Of a DNA stretch of 64,000 nucleotides, positions 55,689 through 63,933 are shown piece by piece. The translations under genes and the position numbers were made by a program. The notes beneath the pieces were generated by a model. The model made no database searches. It was not told the DNA's origin and worked only from the letters and a program-made list of their open reading frames with translations. The stretch's first letter is position 1, and each line of letters begins with the position of its first letter. The DNA is taken from NCBI GenBank assembly GCA_944326565.1, contig CALVEL010000006.1:81756-145755 (forward strand). The letters run 5' to 3'. The DNA comes from Candidatus Gastranaerophilales bacterium (GTDB lineage: Bacteria; Cyanobacteriota; Vampirovibrionia; Gastranaerophilales; Gastranaerophilaceae).

Positions 55689-57254
55689 ATGACTATACAA
55701 CCCACAATACAAAAAAATGCATATACAGCCCGACATTTTGTAAAAGGCATGGCAAGCAGAGGACTTGCACCGTTAATATTGCTTGAGAGTACAGTTATCT
55801 CAGGTAGAACTTACCAAGCACATAAACGAGGCGGTTTCTACGAAGCTCGTGAAAGGGTTACGGAAGAATCATTGGGAGCAATCTTTTGGTTCAGCGGAGT
55901 TCAAGGCTTTAACAAATTAATAGACTATTTTGTTGGTAAAAAAATACTTAAACTACCTGAAACAAATTTTGATGTAGGAGAAGATGCTCTACATAACCCA
56001 TTAAAAAATTACATTCAAAAAAATAAAATTTCTAAAAATAAAATTGCAGCATTTAAATTTGGTAAAGTAACAAGTAGTATTATTCTTGCCAATTGCTTGG
56101 TAGGTATTGTTGTACCAAGATTGAATCAAGCACTAACAAGATATTATAAAAATAAAGATCAAAAAAGACTTGATAAAAAACAATCCGAAAATAAATCACT
56201 ACAAATAGAGAATAATTATAAACCAAATAATAAAGTATCATTATCAAGCTTTATAGAATCTGCAAATCCTAATCGACCAAAATCTCTATCTTTTGGCGGA
56301 ATGATAAATACTCAAACACTTTTGACATTAGCAAACCATTTTGAAAATGATGCAAAATATCAACTTTTATCAACAGATGTCGGAATAGCAGGAGGTAGAG
56401 CTATAAGCTCCCGCAATAAACATGAACGTACTGAAATTCTATTTAGGGACTTAACCTCAATATATTTTTATATGTTTAATATGCCAAATATGAATAAATG
56501 GCTAAATCAGATTGAAGATGGCTACAAAACAAGACTTGATCCAGTCTCAGCTAAATACGCAACCACAGAATTAAAAACACTTCTAAAATCAAATAACGGA
56601 CAGATGTCTGTTGAAGATTTCCGTACAACGGTTTTGGGACAAAACAATTATCAGTTAAATCCAAATATTGCAAATAAATTTAAAAACTCTGACAGTGCTA
56701 TAAAACTTGATGACTTTTTAAATGAACTAAGACAAATAGTATCCGGTGAAGAATATGCAAAATTATCAAATCTTGCAACTGAAATGTCTAATCTTCAACC
56801 CGCTGTTGAGGGCGTCAAATTGTTATCAAAAGAACAAGTTGAAAGTATTTTTAAAGGCGGTAAAATAAATAATCCTAAATTCTTAGATAACTTGTATGAA
56901 ATAGCAACTCGTGAAGATATCCCATTCACCAAGACAAAACAATCTAACAGAAAAAATCCATTCAAATTTGTCTCTCAAGCCGAACTTGAAGGGGTAAAAA
57001 GTGATGCTATAAACTATGTTGAAGACATAATAAAAAGAGCTAAAAATGGTGTAATAACCGAAGACATTTTAACTAAAGCTTGTCGGGCAAACTTTATGAA
57101 AAATGCTATAAACTGGGGTACAGGCTTTATAATTTCATCTCTTTTCCTTTCTACATTAATACCTAAAATGCAATACTGGCTAACTAAAAAATTAACAGGC
57201 AAAGACCTATTCCCGGGAACAACCGAATATAATGACGAAAAAAATAAAATATAG
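55689..57254 (+). CDS. Large protein of unknown function with terminal membrane segments
   Basis: 521 residues. Hydrophobic segments near the N-terminus ('GLAPLILLESTV', 'SIILANCLVGIVV') and C-terminus ('WGTGFIISSLFLSTLIP') flank a soluble region. 'PKSLSFGGMINTQTLLTLAN' in the middle contains another SFGG motif. Much of the soluble region is helical and Asn/Lys-rich. No domain recognised. No ribosome-binding site; the 190-base gap upstream is AT-rich with no frame. Confidence 0.65.
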   Translation: MTIQPTIQKNAYTARHFVKGMASRGLAPLILLESTVISGRTYQAHKRGGFYEARERVTEESLGAIFWFSGVQGFNKLIDYFVGKKILKLPETNFDVGEDALHNPLKNYIQKNKISKNKIAAFKFGKVTSSIILANCLVGIVVPRLNQALTRYYKNKDQKRLDKKQSENKSLQIENNYKPNNKVSLSSFIESANPNRPKSLSFGGMINTQTLLTLANHFENDAKYQLLSTDVGIAGGRAISSRNKHERTEILFRDLTSIYFYMFNMPNMNKWLNQIEDGYKTRLDPVSAKYATTELKTLLKSNNGQMSVEDFRTTVLGQNNYQLNPNIANKFKNSDSAIKLDDFLNELRQIVSGEEYAKLSNLATEMSNLQPAVEGVKLLSKEQVESIFKGGKINNPKFLDNLYEIATREDIPFTKTKQSNRKNPFKFVSQAELEGVKSDAINYVEDIIKRAKNGVITEDILTKACRANFMKNAINWGTGFIISSLFLSTLIPKMQYWLTKKLTGKDLFPGTTEYNDEKNKI

Positions 57255-57337
57255 GTATAAAATTTAATTTTTTATTTATAATTCCACACTTGTAAATAAA
57301 CTTTGAGCATGTGATAATCTTGTTGGAAAGGCAAGAA

Positions 57338-57961
57338 ATGTCAAACGTTTTAGTATATACATTAGACGGAAAAATTTATATCAACCTTACCAACCACTGC
57401 ACAAATGAATGTATCTTTTGTCTTAGAAATGATAAAAGTGATGTCAAAGGACAAGAGCTTTGGTTGGATAATGAAAATTCAACAGCACAAGACGTTATTG
57501 AACAATTTGAAAAAATTTACCAAACAACCCCATCTAAAGAAATTATTTTCTGCGGCTACGGTGAACCTATGCTGAAACTTGAAGTATTAAAGGAAGTTGC
57601 AATATATATTAAAAACAAACTTCCACAATGCAAAATCAGAATAAATACAAACGGTCACGCAAATTTTGTGTATAAAAGGAACATTATACCAGAACTCAAA
57701 GGTCTTATAGATGAGTTTTCTGTAAGCCTTAACGGAGCAACCAAAGAAGAATATAATGAGCTTTCACAGCCAAAATTTGATGAAGCTTATGAAGAAGTTA
57801 AAAAATTTATAAAAGCTTGCGCTGATGAAAATATATCAGTTGTTGCAAGCGTAGTTGAGGGCTATAAAGGAAGACATCTTGATATTAAAAAATGCGAACA
57901 AATCGCAAAAGATCTTGGTGCAAAATTCAGAGTGAGAGAGTGGATTGAAAACGGATACTAA
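57338..57961 (+). CDS. TatD-linked radical SAM protein
   Basis: About 207 residues from the ATG at 57338 (AAAGG 6 bases upstream). The [4Fe-4S] cluster motif is Cys21-x3-Cys25-x2-Cys28 ('NHCTNECIFCLRND'). 'IIFCGYGEPMLKLEVLKEVA', 'IRINTNGHANFV' and 'FSVSLNGATKEEYNEL' match the small radical SAM family often encoded beside TatD nuclease. No tatD is next to it here. It uses AdoMet to make a radical; the substrate is unknown. It is 18 bases before the next small gene. Confidence 0.9.
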   Translation: MSNVLVYTLDGKIYINLTNHCTNECIFCLRNDKSDVKGQELWLDNENSTAQDVIEQFEKIYQTTPSKEIIFCGYGEPMLKLEVLKEVAIYIKNKLPQCKIRINTNGHANFVYKRNIIPELKGLIDEFSVSLNGATKEEYNELSQPKFDEAYEEVKKFIKACADENISVVASVVEGYKGRHLDIKKCEQIAKDLGAKFRVREWIENGY

Positions 57962-57979
57962 GAATTGAAAGGAAAAATT

Positions 57980-58372
57980 ATGCAAGTAAAAAACATCACA
58001 AACTCACAATTAAATCCACAAAATTTCCAAGGCAGAATTGACATAATACCTGGGGATTTAAGCTATGAGCCTGCGAAATATGTTAGAAAAGCTTATAACT
58101 CTCTGACAGAGCTGATTAAGGACAAGCCTTATAACTTATATATTAGACAAAATCATAAAAATCATAACGTAAAACTTATCCTACAAAAAGAAGATTCTTT
58201 TATAAAAGATAAGGGATTTAAAGCCGAGGGCTGTATTTCAGATGATGCTGATTTATACGAAGCTTTAACCAAACATCTTATAAATATTTATGAAGAGAAA
58301 TCGCAAATTCCTCATAAACACCTATGGAAAAAGATTAAAACAAAAATTAAAGCAGCATTTAATAAAAAATAA
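57980..58372 (+). CDS. Small protein of unknown function with NFQG-type N-terminus
   Basis: 130 residues from the ATG at 57980 (AAAGGA 6 bases upstream). The N-terminus MQVKNITNSQLNPQNFQGR is polar and carries the NFxG motif. The body has a mixed helix/strand pattern and the C-terminus a strongly basic tail ('KKIKTKIKAAFNKK'). No domain recognised. It is between the radical SAM gene and the acetyl-CoA synthetase gene on the same strand. Confidence 0.65.
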   Translation: MQVKNITNSQLNPQNFQGRIDIIPGDLSYEPAKYVRKAYNSLTELIKDKPYNLYIRQNHKNHNVKLILQKEDSFIKDKGFKAEGCISDDADLYEALTKHLINIYEEKSQIPHKHLWKKIKTKIKAAFNKK

Positions 58373-58414
58373 AAAAAGAAAAGTAAAAACTTACGAAGAA
58401 AGGACGTAAAAAAG

Positions 58415-60583
58415 ATGAGTAATTTAGACAAAATCATGAAACCGAAATCAATAGCGGTTATCGGTGCGTCAACAAAAGAACACACAATCGGATCAGATAT
58501 TATGAAAAGATTACAGGAATACAATTTTAATGGAAAAATTTATCCTGTAAATCCGAAAGGCGGAATAATAGAAGGTTTACAAGCATACACTTCAGTTGGA
58601 GAAATCCCTGGAGATGTAGATTTAGCAATAATAGTAGTAAATGCAAAATTTGTTTTAGATACAATTGACCAATGTCATGCAAAAGGTATTAAAGGCTTAT
58701 GCATAATCACTGCAGGTTTCAAAGAAACCGGCAAAGAAGGTGCTGAAGCAGAAAAACAACTTTTAGCAAAAGTAAAAGAATACGGCATGAGATGTGTAGG
58801 ACCAAACTGTCTCGGTGTTGTAAATACTCATCCTGACATCAGAATGGATGGATGTTTTGCAGAAAGTCTTCCTGAAAGAGGAAACATCGGTTTTGTATCT
58901 CAGTCAGGTGCTTTAGGTGGAGGTATTTTGAACATATTAAAAGACCTTAACCTTGGTTTTGCTCAATTTATTTCAATCGGAAACCAAGCCGATGTAAATG
59001 CTGAAACGGCAATTGAATACTGGGAAAATGATGATGATGTAGAACAAATTCTTCTTTATATGGAATCTATACAAAATCCTGCAAACTTCAGAAAGTTAGC
59101 ATCAAGAGTAACTAAGAAAAAACCTATTTTGGCACTAAAATCAGGACGTTCAGCAGCAGGAGCTTCAGCAGCATCATCCCACACAGGCTCATTAGCCGGA
59201 GCTGATAAAGCTGCAGCAGCATTGCTTCAACAATCAGGTGTTATAAGAGAATTTTCACTACAAAATCTTTTTGCAACAGCAAAAGTTTTTGCAAACTGCC
59301 CGATACCAAAAGGTGATAGAGTAGCTATTATTACAAACTCAGGCGGTCCTGGAATTATGGCAACAGATGCTGTATGTGAATATGGTATGCAAATGGCAAA
59401 AATTACAGATGCAACTAAAGAAAAATTAAGAAGTTTCTTACCTTCTGCAGCATCCGTCAAAAACCCAATAGATATGATAGCTTCAGCTCCTATCGAACAT
59501 TATAAACAGACTCTTGAAACAGTTATAGCTGACGAAAATGTTGATATGATTATCACAATCTATCTTCCATTCCTTGGCTTAAAAGATATTGATGTAGCAA
59601 AAGCATTAATGGAAATTAAAGCTGAACACCCTGAAAAACCTGTAATCGGTGTATTTATGACTAAAAATGAATTCTTCACAAAACTTTCTGATATGGATGT
59701 TAATATGCCGTTCTTTATGTATGCGGAAGAAGCAGCTGACGGACTTAACAGATTAAATCAACAAAGATTATGGATGGAAAGACCTGAAGGTAAAATTCCA
59801 TGCTATGACGTAGACAGAGCTAAAGTTGAAAAAATTATCAAAGGTTCTTTAGCTGAAGGAAGAGCACAATTAACAACATTAGAATCAATTGATGTATTAC
59901 AGGCATATGGAATTCGAGCTTGTAAATACGGTCTTGCAACAAATGAAGAAGAAGTTGTAGAACTTGGAAATTCAATCGGATATCCTGTTGTAATGAAAAT
60001 GACATCAAAAACGACTTCACACAAAACAGACGTTGGCGGTGTTGTTGTAAACATCAAATCAGAAGAACAATTAAGAAAAGAATACAAAGGCTTGTTAGAA
60101 AGACTTGAAGCAAAAGGACTTCTTGAAGGGCTTGAAGGCGTAATCATTCAAGAAATGGTAAAAGGCAACCGTGAAATGGTTTGCGGTATCGCAACAGATC
60201 CTCAATATGGTCCAATGATGATGTTCGGTCTAGGCGGTGTCTTTGTAGAAGTTATGAAAGACGTAACCTTCAGAATTGCTCCTTTGACAGATGTAGATGC
60301 TGAAGAAATGATTAAATCAGTTAAAGCATACAAGTTACTAGAAGGCGCAAGAGGTACGAAACCTGCTCAAATCGACCAAATAAAAGAAACTTTATTGAGA
60401 TTATCTCAACTTGTTAATGACTTCAAATTTATTGATGAATTAGATATCAACCCATTATTGATATCAGAAACAACTGGTGAAGGAATTGCCGTTGACGGAC
60501 GTATCAAAGTAAGAATGGAAGAAGCAAAAGAAGCTCTTGGCTGTTCTTGCGGATGCGGACAAGTTGAATGCTCTTGTCATTAA
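58415..60583 (+). CDS. Acetate-CoA ligase (ADP-forming), fused subunits
   Basis: 722 residues. The alpha part has a CoA-binding domain ('IAVIGASTKEHTIGSDIMKR'), 'MRCVGPNCLGVVN', and the active-site His in 'SSHTGSLAGADKA'; the beta part is an ATP-grasp domain ('GYPVVMKMTSKTTSHKTDVG', 'MVKGNREMVCGIATDPQYGP'). It makes ATP from acyl-CoA and ADP, a fermentative energy step. The C-terminus GCSCGCGQVECSCH is an extra Cys/His-rich tail (five Cys plus His) not part of the family core. AAAGGA precedes the ATG. Confidence 0.94.
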   Translation: MSNLDKIMKPKSIAVIGASTKEHTIGSDIMKRLQEYNFNGKIYPVNPKGGIIEGLQAYTSVGEIPGDVDLAIIVVNAKFVLDTIDQCHAKGIKGLCIITAGFKETGKEGAEAEKQLLAKVKEYGMRCVGPNCLGVVNTHPDIRMDGCFAESLPERGNIGFVSQSGALGGGILNILKDLNLGFAQFISIGNQADVNAETAIEYWENDDDVEQILLYMESIQNPANFRKLASRVTKKKPILALKSGRSAAGASAASSHTGSLAGADKAAAALLQQSGVIREFSLQNLFATAKVFANCPIPKGDRVAIITNSGGPGIMATDAVCEYGMQMAKITDATKEKLRSFLPSAASVKNPIDMIASAPIEHYKQTLETVIADENVDMIITIYLPFLGLKDIDVAKALMEIKAEHPEKPVIGVFMTKNEFFTKLSDMDVNMPFFMYAEEAADGLNRLNQQRLWMERPEGKIPCYDVDRAKVEKIIKGSLAEGRAQLTTLESIDVLQAYGIRACKYGLATNEEEVVELGNSIGYPVVMKMTSKTTSHKTDVGGVVVNIKSEEQLRKEYKGLLERLEAKGLLEGLEGVIIQEMVKGNREMVCGIATDPQYGPMMMFGLGGVFVEVMKDVTFRIAPLTDVDAEEMIKSVKAYKLLEGARGTKPAQIDQIKETLLRLSQLVNDFKFIDELDINPLLISETTGEGIAVDGRIKVRMEEAKEALGCSCGCGQVECSCH

Positions 60584-60602
60584 TACATAATAAGAAACAA
60601 AG

Positions 60603-60635
60603 AAGGAGGCTCGTTATACGATGCCTCCTTTTTTA
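60603..60635 (+). terminator. Terminator after the acetate-CoA ligase gene
   Basis: AAGGAGGC (60603-60610) pairs with GCCTCCTT around TCGT-TAT-ACGA, followed by six T. It is strong and rightward. Confidence 0.88.
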
Positions 60636-60728
60636 AATGAAATGTAAAATTTTATTTACAAAATGACATATTTTTTATTTAGTAACTTAATATATAAGAG
60701 AGGGTTAGTGATAAAGGAGTATATGTGT

Positions 60729-61391
60729 ATGAGAATTTCTGCAATCAGTTATCAGACAAATCCAATTTTTACAAACAAAGAGAATAACAAAACAAATAAA
60801 TTGAAAAATTTAGCTGGAGCAACAGCAATTGCAATTGCAGCCGCAGCTCCTATGAGTGAAACTGAAGCTCAAATAATTCCCTATCCCTATGTTCCAAATT
60901 TTATATATCCGACATATACAACCACTGCTGACGCTGTAAATACTCCAAAATGCTTTACAGTCGGAGATATTACAACTAATTCCAACTCTGATAAATCATT
61001 GAGAGAAATTTTTAATGAAATCGATACTAATGGGGATGGGGTCATTTCCGCTAAAGAAGTTGTTGATACTGAAAGAACAAATTGGAATGAAGAAAATATC
61101 TATCCTTTTACATCAACACAAGCAAAAAATGTTCAAAAAAGGTTCTCCGCACTATCAAAAACTTATAATAAAGGGAATTCAAATCCAAAAACAATAAATT
61201 ACAGCGAATATAAAGAAATAATGTCTGATTATGAAGAGTCAAATGATGTGAATTTTGTACCTATATATACATATCCTTATTATTATACTCTTCCACCTAT
61301 ACATTATCATAGACCTTACAGACCGCATATTCACAGACCGCCTGTTCATAGAACACCACCCCCGCACAAACCTGATCACCATAGACACTAA
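60729..61391 (+). CDS. EF-hand protein with His/Pro/Tyr-rich C-terminus
   Basis: About 220 residues from the ATG at 60729 (AAGGAG 9 bases upstream; another ATG at 60723 is only 3 bases away). 'FNEIDTNGDGVISAKEVVD' is a complete 12-residue EF-hand loop (about 99-110), so it should bind Ca2+. The N-terminus MRISAISYQTNPIFTNKEN is polar, followed by a weak Ala-rich hydrophobic stretch (27-41). The last ~45 residues are Tyr/Pro/His-rich (PPIHYHRPYRPHIHRPPVHR), suggesting metal or wall binding. No family beyond the EF-hand. Confidence 0.72.
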   Translation: MRISAISYQTNPIFTNKENNKTNKLKNLAGATAIAIAAAAPMSETEAQIIPYPYVPNFIYPTYTTTADAVNTPKCFTVGDITTNSNSDKSLREIFNEIDTNGDGVISAKEVVDTERTNWNEENIYPFTSTQAKNVQKRFSALSKTYNKGNSNPKTINYSEYKEIMSDYEESNDVNFVPIYTYPYYYTLPPIHYHRPYRPHIHRPPVHRTPPPHKPDHHRH

Positions 61392-61505
61392 TTACAATAC
61401 GGCTAATATCATTTTTTTTTATTAATTGAAGCTGTTCTTCTTTCGTAAGCGATAATATGTCATTTATGTCAGATTTTAGAGTTGAACTTGCATTAGATTC
61501 TATAG

Positions 61506-61712
61506 ATGAAAAATTTAAGATATGGGACATCAGGTAAAACAATAAAAGGATTTCACATGGGAGACTCCGGAAATGACGGAGATTTTTCAATGAAAACAGA
61601 AAAAATCTACGAATATTGTCAACCTGGTAATAATATAGGGACACACAAATGTGGTGTACTACTAGAAAGAAATAATTGGAAATTTCCTAAAGATTACCCC
61701 ATTCCATTTTAA
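61506..61712 (+). pseudogene. Prepilin C-terminal fragment
   Basis: 68 codons with a stop directly upstream (TAG 61503-61505) and no ribosome-binding site. The last residues 'NNWKFPKDYPIPF' and 'THKCGVLLER' match the C-terminal motif of the prepilins at 40363 (GWKIPKNYP) and 45956 (GWKIPKDYP). The N-terminal prepilin leader and helix are missing. It is probably a remnant of a fifth prepilin gene left by deletion. Confidence 0.6.
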
Positions 61713-61770
61713 AATAATTTTGATATGCTAACAAATTGACCTTATTGCTTATTAATGCTTTAATACTTTT

Positions 61771-62400
61771 ATGAATTATATTTTTTATTTTCTTATTACT
61801 ATTTCAATAATAGCGGGAGCAATAAACGGAAGATTATCTGATGTTGTAAATGCAATTCTTACAGGAGCAGAATTATCAGTAAAAGTAGCCTTTTCTTTAA
61901 TAGGTATTATGGCATTTTGGCTTGGTATGATGAAAATCGCTAAAAGATGCGGACTTGTAAAAATTATTGCACAGATAATAAAACCAATAACCAAAAGACT
62001 GTTTAATGAAATTCCAGAAGATTCATCTGCAATAGGCGATATAGCAATGAGTTTTTCAGCAAATGCGCTCGGCCTTGCAAATGCAGCAACTCCCATAGGT
62101 ATAAAAGCTATGGAAGAATTACAAAAACAAAATATTGATAAAAAATCAGCATCAAACGCGATGTGTATGTTTCTGGCTATGAGTACAGCAGGATTTCAAC
62201 TTATTCCAGCTACTGTAATTTCCGTATTGATAAGTATCGGCTACAAAAATCCAACAGAAATTATTGCACCAACTCTATTAGTAACAACAATTGCTTTTCT
62301 TAGTGCCATAACTATCGCAAAAATTTTCCAACGATTTTGGGCTCCTCAAAAAGAAATCATTTATAATACTGAAAAAGATAATCAAGGAGGTGAAATATAA
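61771..62400 (+). CDS. spmA: Nucleoside-recognition membrane protein SpmA
   Basis: 209 residues with about five membrane segments. 'GAELSVKVAFSLIGIMAFWL', 'IPEDSSAIGDIAMSFSANAL' and 'GLANAATPIGIKAMEELQ' match SpmA/Gate-domain proteins. Known in Bacillus for spore maturation, but the pair is common in non-spore-formers, where its role is unclear. It overlaps spmB by one base (TAATG). Confidence 0.9.
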   Translation: MNYIFYFLITISIIAGAINGRLSDVVNAILTGAELSVKVAFSLIGIMAFWLGMMKIAKRCGLVKIIAQIIKPITKRLFNEIPEDSSAIGDIAMSFSANALGLANAATPIGIKAMEELQKQNIDKKSASNAMCMFLAMSTAGFQLIPATVISVLISIGYKNPTEIIAPTLLVTTIAFLSAITIAKIFQRFWAPQKEIIYNTEKDNQGGEI

Positions 62401-62933
62401 TGTTTCACCAGATCATGAATATAATTTCACTTTGGACACTTCCTTTAATTTTAATTTTGATACTAACTTTGGGACTTATAAAAAAAGTGCCTCTTTATGA
62501 AGTGTTCACAGACGGAGCAAAAGAGGGGTTTAAAGTTGCAGTAAATATAATACCTTACCTTGTAGCTATAATTGTAGGTATATCAATGTTTAGAGCTTCA
62601 GGAATAATTGAAGCAATAGGTCAAATTCTTACCCCTATGCTATCACATTTTAATGTATCAGCAGACGTAATCCCAATTATGATAGTAAGATCTCTTTCGG
62701 GTTCAGCAGCCCTAGGAGTGTTCTCAGACATTGCCCACAATGCAGGACCTGATGCCTATACAACAAAACTTGCAGCCGTAATGGTAGGCTCAAGTGAAAC
62801 AACTTTTTATATTCTTGCAGTATACTTTGGCGCTATAGGCATTTCAAAATTCAGATACGCACTTATTGCAGGTCTTTTAGCTGACTTTATCGGAATTGTT
62901 GCAGCAATTCTGGTTTGTAATTACATGTTTTAA
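62400..62933 (+). CDS. spmB: Nucleoside-recognition membrane protein SpmB
   Basis: 177 residues. 'VPLYEVFTDGAKEGFKVAVN', 'IPIMIVRSLSGSAALGVFSD' and 'VMVGSSETTFYILAVYFGAI' are SpmB motifs. It is translationally coupled to spmA, with AAGGAGG in the end of spmA. The two probably form one membrane complex. Its 3' end overlaps the convergent zinc-ribbon gene by 47 bases. Confidence 0.9.
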   Translation: MFHQIMNIISLWTLPLILILILTLGLIKKVPLYEVFTDGAKEGFKVAVNIIPYLVAIIVGISMFRASGIIEAIGQILTPMLSHFNVSADVIPIMIVRSLSGSAALGVFSDIAHNAGPDAYTTKLAAVMVGSSETTFYILAVYFGAIGISKFRYALIAGLLADFIGIVAAILVCNYMF

Positions 62934-63264
62934 TATCAACCCAGCTTTGAATTTGTTCTTCTACAGTCGGTTTTACAATATTTTTAACTAATACAGCATA
63001 ATCTATATTTATAAAATTTATCTTTTCTAAAGCCTCAATTATAAATTCTTTTCCCCCACAATTGTGACAAAAATGATCCTCAGGAACAACTTCACCATTT
63101 CTAATAGTTGCCTTTAACTTGACACCGCAACAAGCACAGCGGGGCAAATACCATTGATTATGAATTAACTCCCCACAATCTGGGCAATAAGAAAGTTCCG
63201 CATCCGGTCGAACCCTGTCATGAGTACAAACCCTATTTTTTTTAAATAACTCCAATATAATCAT
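62887..63264 (-). CDS. Zinc-ribbon protein of unknown function
   Basis: 125 residues with three CxxC pairs: 'LSYCPDCGELIH', 'PRCACCGVKLKA' and 'HFCHNCGGKEFIIEALE', consistent with two zinc ribbons. 'CTHDRVRPDAELSYC' adds a Cys/His. The C-terminal third is helical. No family recognised. It has no clear ribosome-binding site. Convergent overlap with spmB is 47 bases. Confidence 0.7.
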   Translation of the reverse strand: MIILELFKKNRVCTHDRVRPDAELSYCPDCGELIHNQWYLPRCACCGVKLKATIRNGEVVPEDHFCHNCGGKEFIIEALEKINFINIDYAVLVKNIVKPTVEEQIQSWVDIKTCNYKPELLQQFR

Positions 63265-63354
63265 ACATAATTTATAATACTAAATTGCCAAAAGTCAAAA
63301 ACTATCAAACAAAAAAATGATGAAAAAATATAACAAAAAAATTAATATAATATA

Positions 63355-63888
63355 ATGACAATATCTACAAATATAAATCAGTATATAGAAAATTCTAAAA
63401 TTAATAACAAATTATGCAAATGGTCTAAAAGTACCCTACTAGTAAATATTACCCCTATAACCGCACAAATATCTGACAAAAATTTTATGTATTCACAAGT
63501 TGAAAAAGCAATGCTCTCTTGGAATACAATTTTAAAAGAAAATAATATAAATTTGGAATTAAAAATAACCAAAACACCAGCTCAAGCCGATATAATAATC
63601 CATTGGACGAAAGTCGGCAGAATATACGAAGGCATGTGTAAATATCTAAGTGTAGTAAATGGAATAATAAATAAAATATCAATAGAAATAGGTCTTCCAA
63701 ATGAATATTCACCAAAAGAAATAACAAACCTAAGCATTTATTGTGCAATAATGCATGAATTAGGACATGCACTTGGACTGGGAGATGGAATAGAAATAGA
63801 CGATATTATGTATGTTCCACACAAAAAAAATATTACAACCCCAAGTGAAAATGACATATACGTACTAAATAAAATATATAAACAATAA
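63355..63888 (+). CDS. Matrixin-like zinc metalloprotease without signal peptide
   Basis: 177 residues. The metzincin motif is HELGHALGLGD (134-144: His134, Glu135, His138, with Asp144 as third ligand in place of His), and a Met-turn 'DIMYVP' (Met152). 'VEKAMLSWNTIL' upstream is a typical matrixin helix and 'ADIIIHWTKV' the edge strand. It should be an active protease. The polar N-terminus MTISTNINQYIENSKINNK has no hydrophobic core. AT-rich upstream sequence gives no clear promoter or ribosome-binding site. Confidence 0.82.
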   Translation: MTISTNINQYIENSKINNKLCKWSKSTLLVNITPITAQISDKNFMYSQVEKAMLSWNTILKENNINLELKITKTPAQADIIIHWTKVGRIYEGMCKYLSVVNGIINKISIEIGLPNEYSPKEITNLSIYCAIMHELGHALGLGDGIEIDDIMYVPHKKNITTPSENDIYVLNKIYKQ

Positions 63889-63930
63889 AAAAGAGGAAAA
63901 TTATTATAAAAATAAAATTCCTCTTTTCTA
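63887..63930. terminator. Shared terminator of the protease gene and the 5S gene
   Basis: AAAAGAGGAA (63889-63898) pairs with TTCCTCTTTT (63918-63927). It ends the metalloprotease transcript rightward and, on the other strand, lies just downstream of the 5S rRNA 3' end. Confidence 0.8.
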
Positions 63931-63933
63931 AAC

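Noticed and set aside
61297..61644. 115-codon minus-strand reading frame between the EF-hand gene and the prepilin fragment
   Set aside because: Its C-terminal part is the complement of the His/Pro-rich coding region and its N-terminal part overlaps the prepilin fragment; no ribosome-binding site. The stretch 'LSLTKEEQLQLIKKNDISR' looks protein-like, so a short gene is not fully excluded.
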